DNA of 64,000 nucleotides from Strigamia acuminata (lineage: Eukaryota > Arthropoda > Chilopoda > Geophilomorpha > Linotaeniidae), in NCBI GenBank assembly GCA_949358305.1, contig OX442317.1:1736001-1800000 (forward strand), written 5' to 3'. The position numbers and the translations under genes are program-made. Positions 51,201 through 60,900 of this stretch are shown piece by piece. Positions within the stretch are counted from its first letter, which is position 1. Each line of letters opens with the position of its first letter. The notes under the pieces were generated by a model. It ran no database searches. It was not told where the DNA came from and saw nothing but the letters and a program-made list of their open reading frames with translations.

Positions 51201-54200
51201 TAATAAACGATCTGTGGCTTCCGCCATCAAACATGCACTGCACAGCCTTGGTTTTACAATTCGATTCCACATTTGTCATTAATACTTGCAAAAATAAGTC
51301 AGTGTTCTCTGCTGTAATTGCTGCTGCTGTCAACGTTGACACAAGCACGGTCTCTGGCTTGGTATTCGACGCTTCGCACAACAGGATATGGTGAAACCGC
51401 TCACAGTTCACACACTTCTCTTTCTGGGGACAGCTGCGCGCCATATGTTTGCTGCCCAAACATCTAAAACACGTTCGTTTTGACATGCACCGCTTCAATC
51501 GATCTGGAATGTTGAGCGGACAATCTTCCTTCTTGTGCGACGCATCGTCGCAGAATACGCAACTGGATGATGAAACGTTGGTAGTCAATGCATTGGCTGA
51601 GGCTATTTTGTCGTTACGCGTCGGCTTCTTGTAGTCGACGAACGTCTTGGCGGCTGGTTTCTCTGTCTGGTCGCTCACGGCTACGTGTTCTTCTCGTAAC
51701 TCCAGTTCGGCTCTGAAAAACTCCAAAAACAGTTTCATATCGTGAGTGTTTTCTTTATTTTTGCGTGCAAAATCAAGTGCAATAACGTCAGGCACCGCAT
51801 TTCGTATCAATGGACACAATACAATTCCAAACGTGGCTGTATCGATTTCTTCAGTCTCGAGACTTCGAATATGCAATTCGCACGTGTCGTAGAGTCTACG
51901 CAACTCAACGAGGTCGCTAACTCGTTTTACTGGTTTAAGTTTCATCAAAGTCTGAATGTGAGCGTTCACGATGACTTCTTTTCGCCCAAATCGATTTTGA
52001 AGTAAAGTTACTGCAGTTTCATAGTTCTCATCGCTGATTTTGAGACCATGAACAACTGTTGCTGCAGTACCTTCGAGAACTGAGTTCAAATATACGAATT
52101 TGGCTTTTGCTGTAAGTGAACCGTTGCCGTGGACACTCAACTCGAAATTGGACCAAAACTTTGACCACTCAACAGGATTCCCGCTGAAATTCCGCATTAC
52201 TAACTTTGGCAGCTTTATTGTCCCTTCGCCTGAGTTGCTCGTGGCGCTGCCGCCGATTGGAATCGCTGGGGGTATAACTGGTGCTGGTGGCCGTAAAAGT
52301 TCTTCCAATTTGACTTCAATATCGGTAAGAGAGTCGATTATCAACTCACGGAAATCTTCGTTGTCGCTTTCTTCTTTCTCCAAATCCGCACGCGTAACAA
52401 TCATCGGCGATATCTTATCGTCGAGCGCTGTCAATTGTTCACTCTTTGCTAACAACTGGTTTTTTAATCGTTTCAACGCGAGGATTTCTGGAGCAACGTT
52501 GGCTAATTCGACGAGTACCGCATTACATAACCGCTTGGCTCCTTCTCTGGACGTGGCTTGTTGAGCGCGCAAACGATCAAGGGCGTCCATTTTGAAATTT
52601 TCGGTCAAAATTCGGCGTGGTCGGCTTTACGATGCTGTTTTCTACTTATTTCTGTCCGGATTCACTGATTTTCCCGGGTTTCGGCACCATTTGAAGATTC
52701 GCAAAGTCAATTTGTAACTAATTTTGACTAAAACTGTGTAAATTTACTACTTTTCTAACTTTTATGAATTCTCGAAATAAAGCATGTCTTTTTTGGGTTA
52801 AGAACAAGTTTATTGTAATTTCTGGGGGTCACAAGTACAAATTCAGGGGAACAAAGGGTGAAACAAGATAATTTATGACACTTTTACAGCACTTCCGGTC
52901 ACGCGTCATCCAATATCACTCAAAAACACCTCCTGCAGGTTGGCTTCTCTGTGCTGCGCCGTGCTCTTTCCCTCGAACTCGTGCGACCTTGTTACTTCTA
53001 ACAACGCCAGTTTTCACAGAATAATGGAAATGAGAAAGGTTTCAATTACCTGCAATACCCAGACGTTGGTTGTCATGATTTGGCTCTTTAAATTCTGGAG
53101 AGTGAGAGAAAAAAAAAGAAAAAGAATTTGTAAAACGTAAATAAATATATATACATTTATGTAAATTTGTTCTCGCCCCCTTTTTCAATAGTTAAATTTC
53201 CACTTAGGTTATTTTGAATACTCACTTTCATGTGTTTAGTTTAAAATTTTAATTTTTTTCAATTTTTATCAACATCTTTTAACTTACACTCATATTTCTA
53301 CTCATTTGCACATGAATTTAATAAAATTTGCACTCAGAATACATCCGCACTCTAAATAAAACCATTTATACACTTTCCAGGCAGGAAAATTGTGGGCTTA
53401 ATTATTTATTATAATTAATATAGTACACTTAGGTGGTATTACTTGAGATATGAAATCAGCAAGAAACATTACCTATGAGCGAGAGGAAAAACAGATTTTA
53501 ATTTTTTTCTTTCTTTAAAATAAAATTAATATTTTTTCCCCAAAAACTCCCCGTTGTAAACAACAAACAAACAAACAAACAAGCAAATTCAAATTGAATA
53601 GACCAAGTAAATTGAACATAATCTGATTCACATGACACATAATTTAAAAGCCTAGTCCAACGTGAACTTATCTTGAATTTTATTAGCTCATCAAAGCTTT
53701 TCTTTCATCCCTATTTCGTTGTCCCATTTCTATTTCTCAACTAATTCACGAGAGAATTTAATTGCGATATAAACTTCTTTACGACAAAAACTTTTATGGA
53801 GTTTTCAATAACAAGTGGAGAAAAAAAATTATCTCTTATCCGATATTTTTATTTTTATTTATTACTATTTTCTATTTTTATTTTTGTCCTTCATATTTCT
53901 GTTTTTTATTTCCCTCCCATTGTTGTTCATCTTTTGTCTTATCCATCCTTGTAGCCTTCTTCGATTCGAGCCTTCCTTTGGAATCTGGTGCTCAGCCCCT
54001 GCTGCTTCTAGTGATGGATTGGTCACTGGAGGCAGCACTAGAAGAGTCCCACCACCCGTGATAAGCTTCACGATTGCCAAAAGACCCAGGGCACACCCCA
54101 TGGGACCCACCACCACACCCGACGTCACTCTCAAAGGCTGAGGGGAATCGAATTATGCCGCCTCAACGTCTCGCAAGCCCGCTACCTCAGTCCCTTGATT

Positions 54201-57200
54201 GCCATCCATTCGGATAGAATTCGGAAAGCCATTTGGAAAACAGGCTCCGAGTCCATTTGGGCATGAAAGGGGTTTTCAAATGTCACTGAATAAAACGTGC
54301 AATTATGTTTAAGTTGACTCAATATGTTTCTTTTGTTCTTTCTCCTCTTTTCCTCTTGTTTACATTACTTGTTTTCGGTTTTCAATATGTCTCCCACGAC
54401 GGTCTTGTCTTGACTCGAGTGTGTGAGTAAACGAGACAAAAGCTCTCTTTGCTGTTTCTAAAGAAAATAAACTAATGTTTCGTCACCGTACGTGTGTCTG
54501 TCTGTGTGTGCAAGAAGTGCTCAGATTCGATTCAAACGCATCATCGGGCTAAATAATTAATTTTATCTCTTTTATTCCAACTTTTAAAAACAATAAAATC
54601 TGCTTTTTCTGTTTCACCTTTAAACTACATGTACAACACGTAGTGGTTAGTTTCAAACAATGAATCTTTATTTTAATTTAATATTCAGCAGTTAATAAGC
54701 GCCAATACGTCAATCAGAAGTTTCAGTGCGCAGGAGAAACGATTCACCTGGCGGAACAAACAAACACTCAAATCCAAAACTATTTTAGATCTCTTCCCGC
54801 AGTAGTGCATCAAAAATTCAAAATGGACGATTTATTTTAAAACTCGCACCTAAAATTTATGAGGGTATTTCATAATTCAACTGAAAATCAAGAGTTAAAT
54901 CTAATTTTGAAATGGACACGTGAAACATCCAAATTCCAAATCATATGACTACTGCTGTACATCAGGGGTTTGTAATATTGGATCTGGTTAAATGACGGTG
55001 GCGCCCTCTTCTGATGGACGTAAAAAGTGTTTCTGTTTAGCATTTCCCCTACTAACCCAAGCCAACAATAATGCTGCAACGATTCCCTTTTCTAGGCAAT
55101 TAATTCCATGTTTAGAATTAGAAAATGTTGAGGAAAAGGAAAGTCTGGTAACTTTTATTTGCTCTGTCGCATAGAAACGATAGTCTCAAGTCTCAAGGGA
55201 AAATAGTTTTCTTCTTAAGTGCCTCGTTTGCTCAACATTGGCTTGATCCATGGAATGGAAAAGCATTCGAGTCTAAGACTACGATTATTTATAGTAGAAA
55301 AGAGTTTAACAGCTAAACACTTTTCTTTCACACATTTAATCCAAACCTTAAATGCAAACAACCCGAAAAAAATGGGAGAAACAAAATCGAGTTTTCTCAA
55401 TTTTATCTTCGTGATTGGAACAAGATTTTTATCTTATCTTGACTTTTTTTTTTTAGCTCCTTTTCATCTTTCTTTTTAAATCTTTTTTTGTTGGAAGAGA
55501 CAACAACTTTATTTTAAAGTTTGTCAAAATAAATGTGTAGAATTGGCAGCAAATGGAAGCAAACTTTGAACTTTTATCGATTTTCAGTCGACTCTTATTT
55601 ACTCCAAATCTCTCACAATCTCGAGCGGCAAAATTCGACTTTTGATTTTTAAAACTGGATATTTTAATTATCTAATTTATAAGTTTCTCCATCTTATGAA
55701 AAATTTCAATTAGATTAAGTAAAAAATGAAAAATAAATCCACCTCTCTCGCTCTCTCTTAGTGGTGTCATTTTAACATTCGTTTTCTCACATGTGCTTTA
55801 TTTGTCACCAGTTGTCTCGCCAACAAATATTGTCATCTTTTTCTTTCCCTCCCCTAGATCAGCCGTTACAGTTGCAATTAATATTAATGCTTGACGCAAG
55901 ACCTCGTTTTTTCCTCCAACTTTTCATTACAGCACATAACAAAAGAAGCCCCATTTTTTATCCGGCTAAAAATTTTATGGTTTTTCTCGCATTTTAGAGC
56001 CAACTTAGAGAACAAATGTGATGAAAGTTTAGACAGCATTAAGAAAAATAAATGTGGTAATTAAATGCAAGAATTAAAATGATTTTCTTATTCTTTTTCA
56101 TAGAGAAGAAAAAATTAAATAAAATAAAAATTGTGCTCAATAAATCGATTTTTTTATTAGATTGTAATTCCAGATTAGGAAAAGGAAAGTCTCATTTCCA
56201 CCCTTATTCATCTCAGCCCCCGCCTCTTCTTTTTTTTAAAAAAAAAAATTCTTTAAGTGAATTTGTCAAATGCAAGACCCAGAAAAATCAATGTTAATAT
56301 TTAGATTAGTCAAGACACCTTTTCCTTCAAAGAAAATGAGAAAGAAAAAAAACTTGCACACAGCTAACTTAAACATTTCCTTTTTCAAAAAAAAAATTTC
56401 TAATTTAAAATGAAAATTGTTTTGAAATGTACGACTTCAAATTCCGCACGAAGTAAATACAATTTGAAACACGCATTCAAAGAAATTACTTCGTAGAATA
56501 AACATTATTTACATTCCAGCTAGATGATTGAAAGCCGATTATTTGTATCTTCAAATCCAATTCTAATTCTAGACTCTCAAAATGTAAACCAAAGTCCAAT
56601 TAAAATTTAGATTTCCTTTTAAAAGCAATAACAATAATTAAAAAGAAACAACCAAAATCGTGTCTATAAAACCATTTAAAGGGCATGTAAACACAAAAGG
56701 AAAAGTTCTCCACTTAATTAGCATGTGAAAGCACTCGACACCACTCTAAAAATTATTTCGCAAACAAAACGCAGACTCTTGATAAACGTTTTTCAATTTT
56801 TATTCCAACTTTTTCTTTATTCATTACCATGCAAACCTCAAAGGAACTCAAGTTTGTTGATAACGATCAATTGGTCCGTGTGATTAATCGTTATTCCCCC
56901 GATCAAATTTAATTAAAACAGTTGCACTACACTTTAATTAACTATCCACTTTGCCACACAATTGACGGGGCCGAAGGGGCTGAAACAAGACAAGACCTAA
57001 GTCAACTAAATTCGAAATATAACTGCTGAGCTCATCTTGAATTACACATTCAACTAGCGAACTTCAAATATCATTACATTTTCCATTTCTTTCTTCTCTT
57101 CCCCGCTCTTTTGTCGCTGTCCTCAACTCGATAAACTACAAACACTGAATAGTGAATGGCTTCTCTCCGACCAATATTCAATTCTTGTTTACCAGCGAAA

Positions 57201-57882
57201 GCAAAGTCATCCGAGAAAGTCGTAATCTTCTATTCTATCAATTAGTTTGTTTACCCGAAACGGTAAAAAAAAAAGATAACCGATTATTCGATAGAGTTTC
57301 TGTGGTAACCAAGCTGCAATGCTGCATGCTGCTCAGTCACATGTCATTTTATAATTTGTAATTAGGACGTGCTAGTTTCCATCCATAAGATGTTGTCAAC
57401 CAAGTTTATTAATGAGTTTCTAAAGATGATCAAGATGAAAGAGTGAATTACCCAAACGATTACGATCTCAAGGATGCTGCATCCTTGTCCTTGTTCTTTA
57501 ATATTAACAAAGAAAAGCGCTCGTGACCCCTGAGTTGGTTGGATTCCCCCGTCATATTTCAAATTAAATCGACATCTCGTGGATAAAAATGAGAGGAGGA
57601 TCATGTGGGAGTTGTGCGGGGATTGGGGTTATGCATCGAATAAAAACAAGAGGAGTCAAAGGGGTTAATCCAACTCACCACGTCAATCAACTGCGACAGT
57701 TTGAGTCCCATCTTAACGGTGAGGCGGTCGGAATTGTTGCCCACCGGTCGAATAAGTCGGTTGTAATTGGAAAGCAAATCATCGTAGAGTCGTTTTGCAT
57801 CTGGATTACACAGGACACTGGCCACTATCACTAATAAACTAGCGTAAATTGTGAAGAGGAAGCGTTGTAGGATGGCAACCAT
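39084..57882 (-). CDS. Gene B: nicotinic acetylcholine receptor alpha-type subunit, complete, six coding exons, BEL insertion in intron 2
   Basis: Exons in transcript order 57882-57679, 53094-53050, 43842-43733, 42878-42698, 42531-41710 and 39272-39084 join to 516 residues. Signal peptide about 1-25; Cys-loop Cys153-Cys167; full agonist box Tyr118, Trp174, Tyr224, Tyr231; vicinal Cys226-Cys227; TM1 to TM3; cytoplasmic loop; TM4. TM2 has Glu-1' and Lys0' as in cation channels, but Gly281 stands at the 6' position where gene A has Ser. NYT at Asn136 is a sequon. Exon sizes and phases match gene A, so the two are duplicates. By eye it is nearest the insect alpha1/alpha8(beta2) group; the orthologue is not fixed. 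It runs tail-to-tail with gene A and head-to-head with gene C. Intron 2 (9.2 kb) contains a full BEL/Pao element in the same orientation. Confidence 0.93.
39273..41709 (-). other. Gene B intron 5
   Basis: No exon established. A minus-strand frame at 40419-40847 (142 codons) has no known domain. A TAGAA pentamer run lies at 41273-41295. Confidence 0.7.
41710..42531 (-). CDS. Gene B coding exon 5 (loop C, TM1-TM3, cytoplasmic loop)
   Basis: 274 codons from VDLKHLNG to DEYDQ. Loop C reads [11 protein letters not shown], the usual arthropod form with two residues between CC and PY. TM2 is [13 protein letters not shown]. The cytoplasmic loop is acidic and Pro-rich and ends with a helix before TM4. 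Acceptor ACACAG, donor CAA|GTAATT. Confidence 0.94.
42698..42878 (-). CDS. Gene B coding exon 4 (181 nt, Cys-loop and loop B)
   Basis: Completes the split Asn codon, then [12 protein letters not shown]. Cys153 to Cys167 form the Cys-loop around EYFPFD; loop B is GSWTYDG. Donor ATG|GTAAAT is acceptable but not strong. Confidence 0.93.
43615..43628. promoter_or_regulatory. X-box-like site in gene B intron 3
   Basis: Plus strand GTTGCTATGGAGAC fits RYYNYYATRRNRAC. It lies 105 bp from exon 3. Confidence 0.3.
43733..43842 (-). CDS. Gene B coding exon 3 (110 nt, loop A)
   Basis: [16 protein letters not shown] through WLPDIVLYN, keeping the loop A Tyr (Tyr118). Acceptor TCATAG, donor AA|GTGAGT. 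Confidence 0.93.
44647..44895 (-). pseudogene. Possible retroelement C-terminal fragment (Penelope-like or related)
   Basis: 82 codons, with [20 protein letters not shown] and [17 protein letters not shown]. This pattern (NWD...I...E..W..RK..E...I) is common at the C-terminal end of GIY-YIG bearing Penelope-like and some other retroelements. No upstream domain is readable. Lies in intron 2 of gene B. Confidence 0.45.
47068..47396 (-). repeat. 3' LTR of the BEL/Pao element
   Basis: Direct copy of 52690-53018. Contains AATAAA at 47187-47192 (minus). The gag-pol stop codon at 47392-47394 falls within it. Confidence 0.95.
47392..52590 (-). CDS. BEL/Pao Gag-Pol polyprotein, intact
   Basis: The first ATG is at 52590; the frame is open to a TTG 18 nt upstream. 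1732 residues. Order: N-terminal coiled region; Gag-like DUF1759 region about 125-290; zinc knuckles CX2CX4HX4C at about 344 and 374 and a third variant at 393; aspartic protease with DGGS (Asp455); reverse transcriptase with Asp796 and YVDD at 877-880; RNase H with Asp1053, Glu1097, Asp1124; integrase with zinc-binding His1355, His1360, Cys1390, Cys1393 and catalytic Asp1425, Asp1484, Glu1534; C-terminal DUF5641-like region. All catalytic residues sought are present and no frameshift was seen. The TGA stop lies inside the 3' LTR. No envelope frame follows. It serves reverse transcription and integration of the element. Confidence 0.96.
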   Translation of the reverse strand: MDALDRLRAQQATSREGAKRLCNAVLVELANVAPEILALKRLKNQLLAKSEQLTALDDKISPMIVTRADLEKEESDNEDFRELIIDSLTDIEVKLEELLRPPAPVIPPAIPIGGSATSNSGEGTIKLPKLVMRNFSGNPVEWSKFWSNFELSVHGNGSLTAKAKFVYLNSVLEGTAATVVHGLKISDENYETAVTLLQNRFGRKEVIVNAHIQTLMKLKPVKRVSDLVELRRLYDTCELHIRSLETEEIDTATFGIVLCPLIRNAVPDVIALDFARKNKENTHDMKLFLEFFRAELELREEHVAVSDQTEKPAAKTFVDYKKPTRNDKIASANALTTNVSSSSCVFCDDASHKKEDCPLNIPDRLKRCMSKRTCFRCLGSKHMARSCPQKEKCVNCERFHHILLCEASNTKPETVLVSTLTAAAITAENTDLFLQVLMTNVESNCKTKAVQCMFDGGSHRSFISQKLVNELDAQVVGKQNMQISSFGDSKTESVCRRRVKVTLRNITDTNKFVDLELIEVPRITHSVARQSGPNVREMLRKHKITLNIDQMSTQQDEVAILIGADHFWRIVTGESKRLDEGLMCLHTSLGWTIHGAIRSQDETVRQSATHVNLVQYEDRLDHLLQRFWELEAVGIPHETLTSAQDEDDQAVAKFKESINWTGERYEVRLPWLLDKSELDSNYQIALKRLWNLVRKFKQNPDLYHRYKKVLDDQKIAGIIETAPEVANQTGCYYLPHRPVIRERRSTTKLRIVYDASSHAQKSRSLNDCLFTGPNLLPELINALLFFRQFIVALIGDIKQAFHQILLALADRDAVRFLWIADGWDVEGPIVLEILRQTRVLFGASPSPYLLNGTIQHHLEQYADRFPELIMKLLKRFYVDDFLNSEKTTTEAIDVYKKTSTIMLEANMELVKWYSNSPVLREQFAVDHPTATFESEQKVLGLKWNGERDDLSLELEDVKATLERESNTKRQVIQLVAQIFDPLGFASPFTVSGKLFFQQLWKLQIGWDSRLSLELLEQWEKWKKQLPLLENICVPRHFGLDAELNNHEIHLFCDASPLAYGVVAYNRVRHPNGSCNVFFILSKCRIAPIKTITLPRLELMGALLLARIAHRLKQFTTAKVTAWTDSTIVLCWLNEKRKAIPFVARRVEEIQIHVPFSSWRHCPGVQNPADLLTRGIDAEALIQANTWWNGPEWLVKDENEWPDIKIDENSDEIDSEDYLAAAAVIPEPPLMDEPSKYGSWRRLVRVTGWVQRFVKNTRDKVRNGAPLTVDELSAAELYWLRVMQQSNFATELAALSHRQEFAHNSFLNKVSCYIDENGLMRLNTRLRWAKIDSNMKNPYVLPSNHILTTLIVSEAHQRIFHGGLGETLAEIRQKFWMPKLRRTVKSVLHKCFVCKRVQGRFVRQTESSLPPDRVTQAEPFQVVGVDFAGPLYQRSGEKCYIVVFTCAVVRAVHLELVSSMNTERFIQALKRFFARRGVPSTIYSDNALTFKRTEKELCVLLNAVRGEQIQGFLTERGVKWQYIVERAPWWGGFWERMVKSTKSSLKKVLGKSSLDFEELTTILSEVESCINSRPLSYVYTEDEDSHPLTPAHFLVGKRSCTLPDPSQKTIQQLPSTSVTILKRWKLRQLKLGHWWTRWQKEYLTELRVHRKNDKNSREVKQGDVVLVEELNQPRMTWKIGRVVEIFRGRDGRVRACEIKLPVGKNLRRPVQRLCVLETHDMEELSGDTTPAPV
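52672..52689 (-). other. Primer-binding site complementary to the 3' end of tRNA-Phe
   Basis: Minus-strand TGGTGCCGAAACCCGGGA abuts the LTR with no gap and is complementary to the conserved 3' end of animal tRNA-Phe (...TCCCGGGTTTCGGCA plus CCA). Confidence 0.85.
52690..53018 (-). repeat. 5' LTR of the BEL/Pao element
   Basis: In element sense it starts TGTGAAAACTGG and ends CTTCAAA. It contains AATAAA (minus strand, 52809-52814). It appears identical to the 3' LTR over 329 bp. Confidence 0.95.
53050..53094 (-). CDS. Gene B coding exon 2 (45 nt)
   Basis: Encodes [15 protein letters not shown]. Acceptor is a long pyrimidine tract ending CTCCAG, donor CAG|GTAATT. Same size and phase as gene A exon 2. 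The BEL/Pao element begins only 31 nt downstream in the transcript sense. Confidence 0.92.
53095..57678 (-). other. Gene B intron 1
   Basis: ACAA tetramer run at 53564-53584. A GC-richer island at 53960-54240 carries an open minus-strand frame (see findings). Remainder AT-rich. Confidence 0.7.
57679..57882 (-). CDS. Gene B coding exon 1 (signal peptide and N-terminus)
   Basis: ATG at 57882 lies in a near-perfect Kozak context (GCCACCATGG). The open frame extends upstream without an ATG, so this is the start. 68 codons: signal sequence [10 protein letters not shown]..., then [16 protein letters not shown], sequon NNS, ending QLIDV. Donor GTG|GTGAGT, phase 0. Confidence 0.92.
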
Positions 57883-57902
57883 GGTGGCGGGAACCGGCGC
57901 TT

Positions 57903-57981
57903 CCCCCGCCCCCAAACTCTCGATCGATGGATGGTGCTGCTCGTTGCGCGCGCGTTTGTGCGTCCCTGTTGGATGACGTCA
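57903..57981 (-). promoter_or_regulatory. Gene B proximal promoter elements: CRE and GC box
   Basis: TGACGTCA, a full cAMP-response element (57974-57981), and GGGGGCGGGGG, a GC box (57903-57913), lie 20-100 bp before the ATG in a GC-rich patch. Motif matches only; the start site is not visible. Confidence 0.45.
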
Positions 57982-60900
57982 GGAAACATTTGGGATTGAA
58001 ATTTTGCTCGCTTTTGTTTTTTTAAATTGTCTAGGAATAATAAATAATATTGGTTTACATTTTTAAAATAATGCGCTTTGCGAATTTGTTTATTTTGGGT
58101 TTGTTTTGGATTTTTTTTTTGAATTTTATAGTGAGTTTAATGCAGCAGCACCATAAAAGTGAAGAGAGAGAGAGAGAAAAAATTACATCTTGGGATACCA
58201 GAGAAAATAATAATATTTTTCAAGGGAATAAATCAATTTTTTTTATTATCACTTCTCCATAATTTAATCGTCTGGCTAACTCCACAAATGCCAATAAAAG
58301 CCACGTCTACTTGAGCATCTTAAATTAATGTCTTTTGATCGTCTATAAACGCAGATTTATTTATTTTCCCTAAACGAACTAGAATTTTAAAGAATAAGTC
58401 AAATATTTAATTTGGCTTTTTCCAATATTCAAACTATTTCTGGCTGTGTCACAAAACTCGATAAAACCTTCGAAACGTTACAAACACGCTAATAACGATG
58501 ATAATAATATTTTATCAACTTAGAAAAACCAATTAATCAATTAAAATAATGCACATTTCATTAAAAATTTAACATCGTGTAAGCAAAACATAAAAAATAA
58601 TGTAAAAAATTTCAAAAAAGGAAGAAAGATAAATTGTTATTTTAAATGAATTCAGCTGCTGATGTGGGCTTATCAACTTAAATCGTATCGTGCATGCGTG
58701 TTGGATGGAGCTGCAAGAGATTTCTTTGTCTGCAAACGAATTACTTCTCCGTTGCCTTGGAGACCGATTTCTTCCTACCCACTATTTATTTCCAACTTGT
58801 CTTTACAGCCAGCTTACGTACATTGACCTCACACATCCACAATCGCATAAAATAATAGAAATGAATCAAAAATGAAGACACTTTCACACACGTTGTTGTT
58901 GAGTCGTGTGCGCCAGATTCGACTCCCTATTTTCTCTCGGTGAAAGAAACCAAATTCTTGGCGTGTGTGTGACTTAAGTCAACAAGTTTTAAATTAATTA
59001 AAGAGTGTGCTGGGCTAGGAGCAAATTCATCAACACGTGTGCGCATAGTAATAACATACCCATACCTGAGCAGAGTAACGCGATATGGTCGAATGAGTAC
59101 TTTGTTTGTACAAATGCGGGTGTCGTGCTTGACTGAATTCCGTTGAGTCATGACTAAGCCTAACTTAACTCTTTAGCCTAATGCTTCAATTGTTTGATTT
59201 GTTTCTGCAATTAAAAGACCCACATTGTCTATCTCTCTTGTACTGAAATGTATTTGTAATTAATTTTGTTGCTCCATGCTGGTACACCTACACAATGCTC
59301 GCAATTGCTTTAAATGCTAAAATATCGAGATTTTTGAAGAAAATCCAATTGACACAAAACGATGCCGACTTTTCAATCATTTTGATTTTGCAGACAAAAA
59401 TTAGTTTAATTAATTTCCGTTCGATTTAGAGTGCTGCTTTCGATGCTCTGATAAAGATCACCTCTTTCATATCTGTCGGGCTTGATATTTTCATACCGTA
59501 ATGTGCGTTTTTCTTTTTAGGGACAATTCATGAAAGCAAAGTAAATGTCTGATACCTGGAAGCCAATGCATAGAAGAAGAAAAATCAATATCAAAAAAGA
59601 TGTTTGTGATTTTGGAGAAACTGCCTGCCTCTGACGGTAGTTGTAATGAAGGCAAAGAGTGAGTCGTTTCAAATGGAAGCAGTTAGTTTTAGCTTTTGAT
59701 TTACTGCTCACTTGTTCTAACTCGAGCGCTGCAGAAGACGAACTACCGTTTGACTTTTGTGTTATTTAAAAAAAAATATGTTAAGAATTAATAAAAATGT
59801 CTTTTTAATTTTTTCTTATTTGCGGGGAGGTTTGGATTTAATTTTTTGTGTCCGTGAAGGAAAAAGATCTTTTTGTTTAGTTCGAGGGCATATTTTAGTT
59901 TGTCAAGACAAAACATTGTCCTGGAAATGTAATTAATTCAGCAACCACATGCATGTTTATATCCTCAGTATTTAATTAAATCCTCTAAGACAAAAAATAA
60001 AGAGGCAAAAAATATGTGGTTTGTATGTTTTTTGTTTTTGTTTTTACTATACCGTACAAAAAATTGTTCGTTTTGAAAAAAGAAATATTTCAAAACTTGT
60101 GAATTGGACAATAAAGTGAAGCTTACATTCCGGTTCCATATTCTTCAATTTGGCAATTCTGCTCACTTGCACTTGCACTCAACGAACAGAATATTTGAAC
60201 TCTGAAGTTTCTTCTTTGCTGCGTCATCAGGTATACTAATCACCAAGTCTTCCTTCAGAATGCTGCTGCACATTTTACTCTTTTTCTTCCCAACTCCATC
60301 ATAACTCATAAATCAGTCAGCACTAAAGCCAAAACTTATTTTAAAAAGATTAATTTCAAAACCGACAACATAAATCGTTAAAAAATTCAATCAAATTCTC
60401 CATCGTCGCAAAAATTTTCGTCTAAGCTCATCAGAGTGTTTTTTTTATTTCGAACAACATAAAATATTTTGTGTGTTTAAACACACAATTGACTATTAAT
60501 TCATTTCTCTCGAGATATTTCCGTTTCTTGCTGCGTGGCAATTTAGTTAAATTATTAAACTGCAACATCGATTCGATTCCCACACTGCCAACTGATATAG
60601 TAACAACAACCAGAGCTAGGCTACACACACACATAACAGCTCCAGCATCTCGTTGCCATAGTAACCATGATGCGTTGATCGAACGCGTCCTGGTGGGGAT
60701 TAGCGTAATCATTTTTCCTTTCCCCTTCACCCTATAAGTGAAGACCGTATTGAAGACTGAACCACATTTTCTCGACGGGAAGCGGGCAGAAAATTTTCAT
60801 TTCCGTTTATACTCAAATTTATCCTCCCAGGAGGTGACGAAAGGAGGCCAACGCACTTCCGGTGATTCTCCACGCATTCAACGCATTGTAACTAAGCAGG

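Larger units (their letters stand above)
47068..53018 (-). mobile_element. Complete BEL/Pao LTR retrotransposon
   Basis: Two 329-bp LTRs (47068-47396 and 52690-53018), a 5-bp target duplication GAATA on both sides (47063-47067 and 53019-53023), a primer-binding site touching the 5' LTR, and one uninterrupted gag-pol frame. The LTRs show no difference by eye, which indicates a recent insertion. The element lies in intron 2 of gene B in the same orientation as the gene. Confidence 0.97.
43843..53049 (-). other. Gene B intron 2 (9.2 kb, 6 kb of it BEL/Pao)
   Basis: Bounded by CAG|GTAATT and TCATAG|GAG. Apart from the BEL element and the fragment at 44647, it is AT- and pyrimidine-rich without supported genes. 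Confidence 0.8.

Noticed and set aside
47253-52564. Plus-strand ORFs across the BEL element
   Set aside because: Antisense shadows of the intact gag-pol frame.
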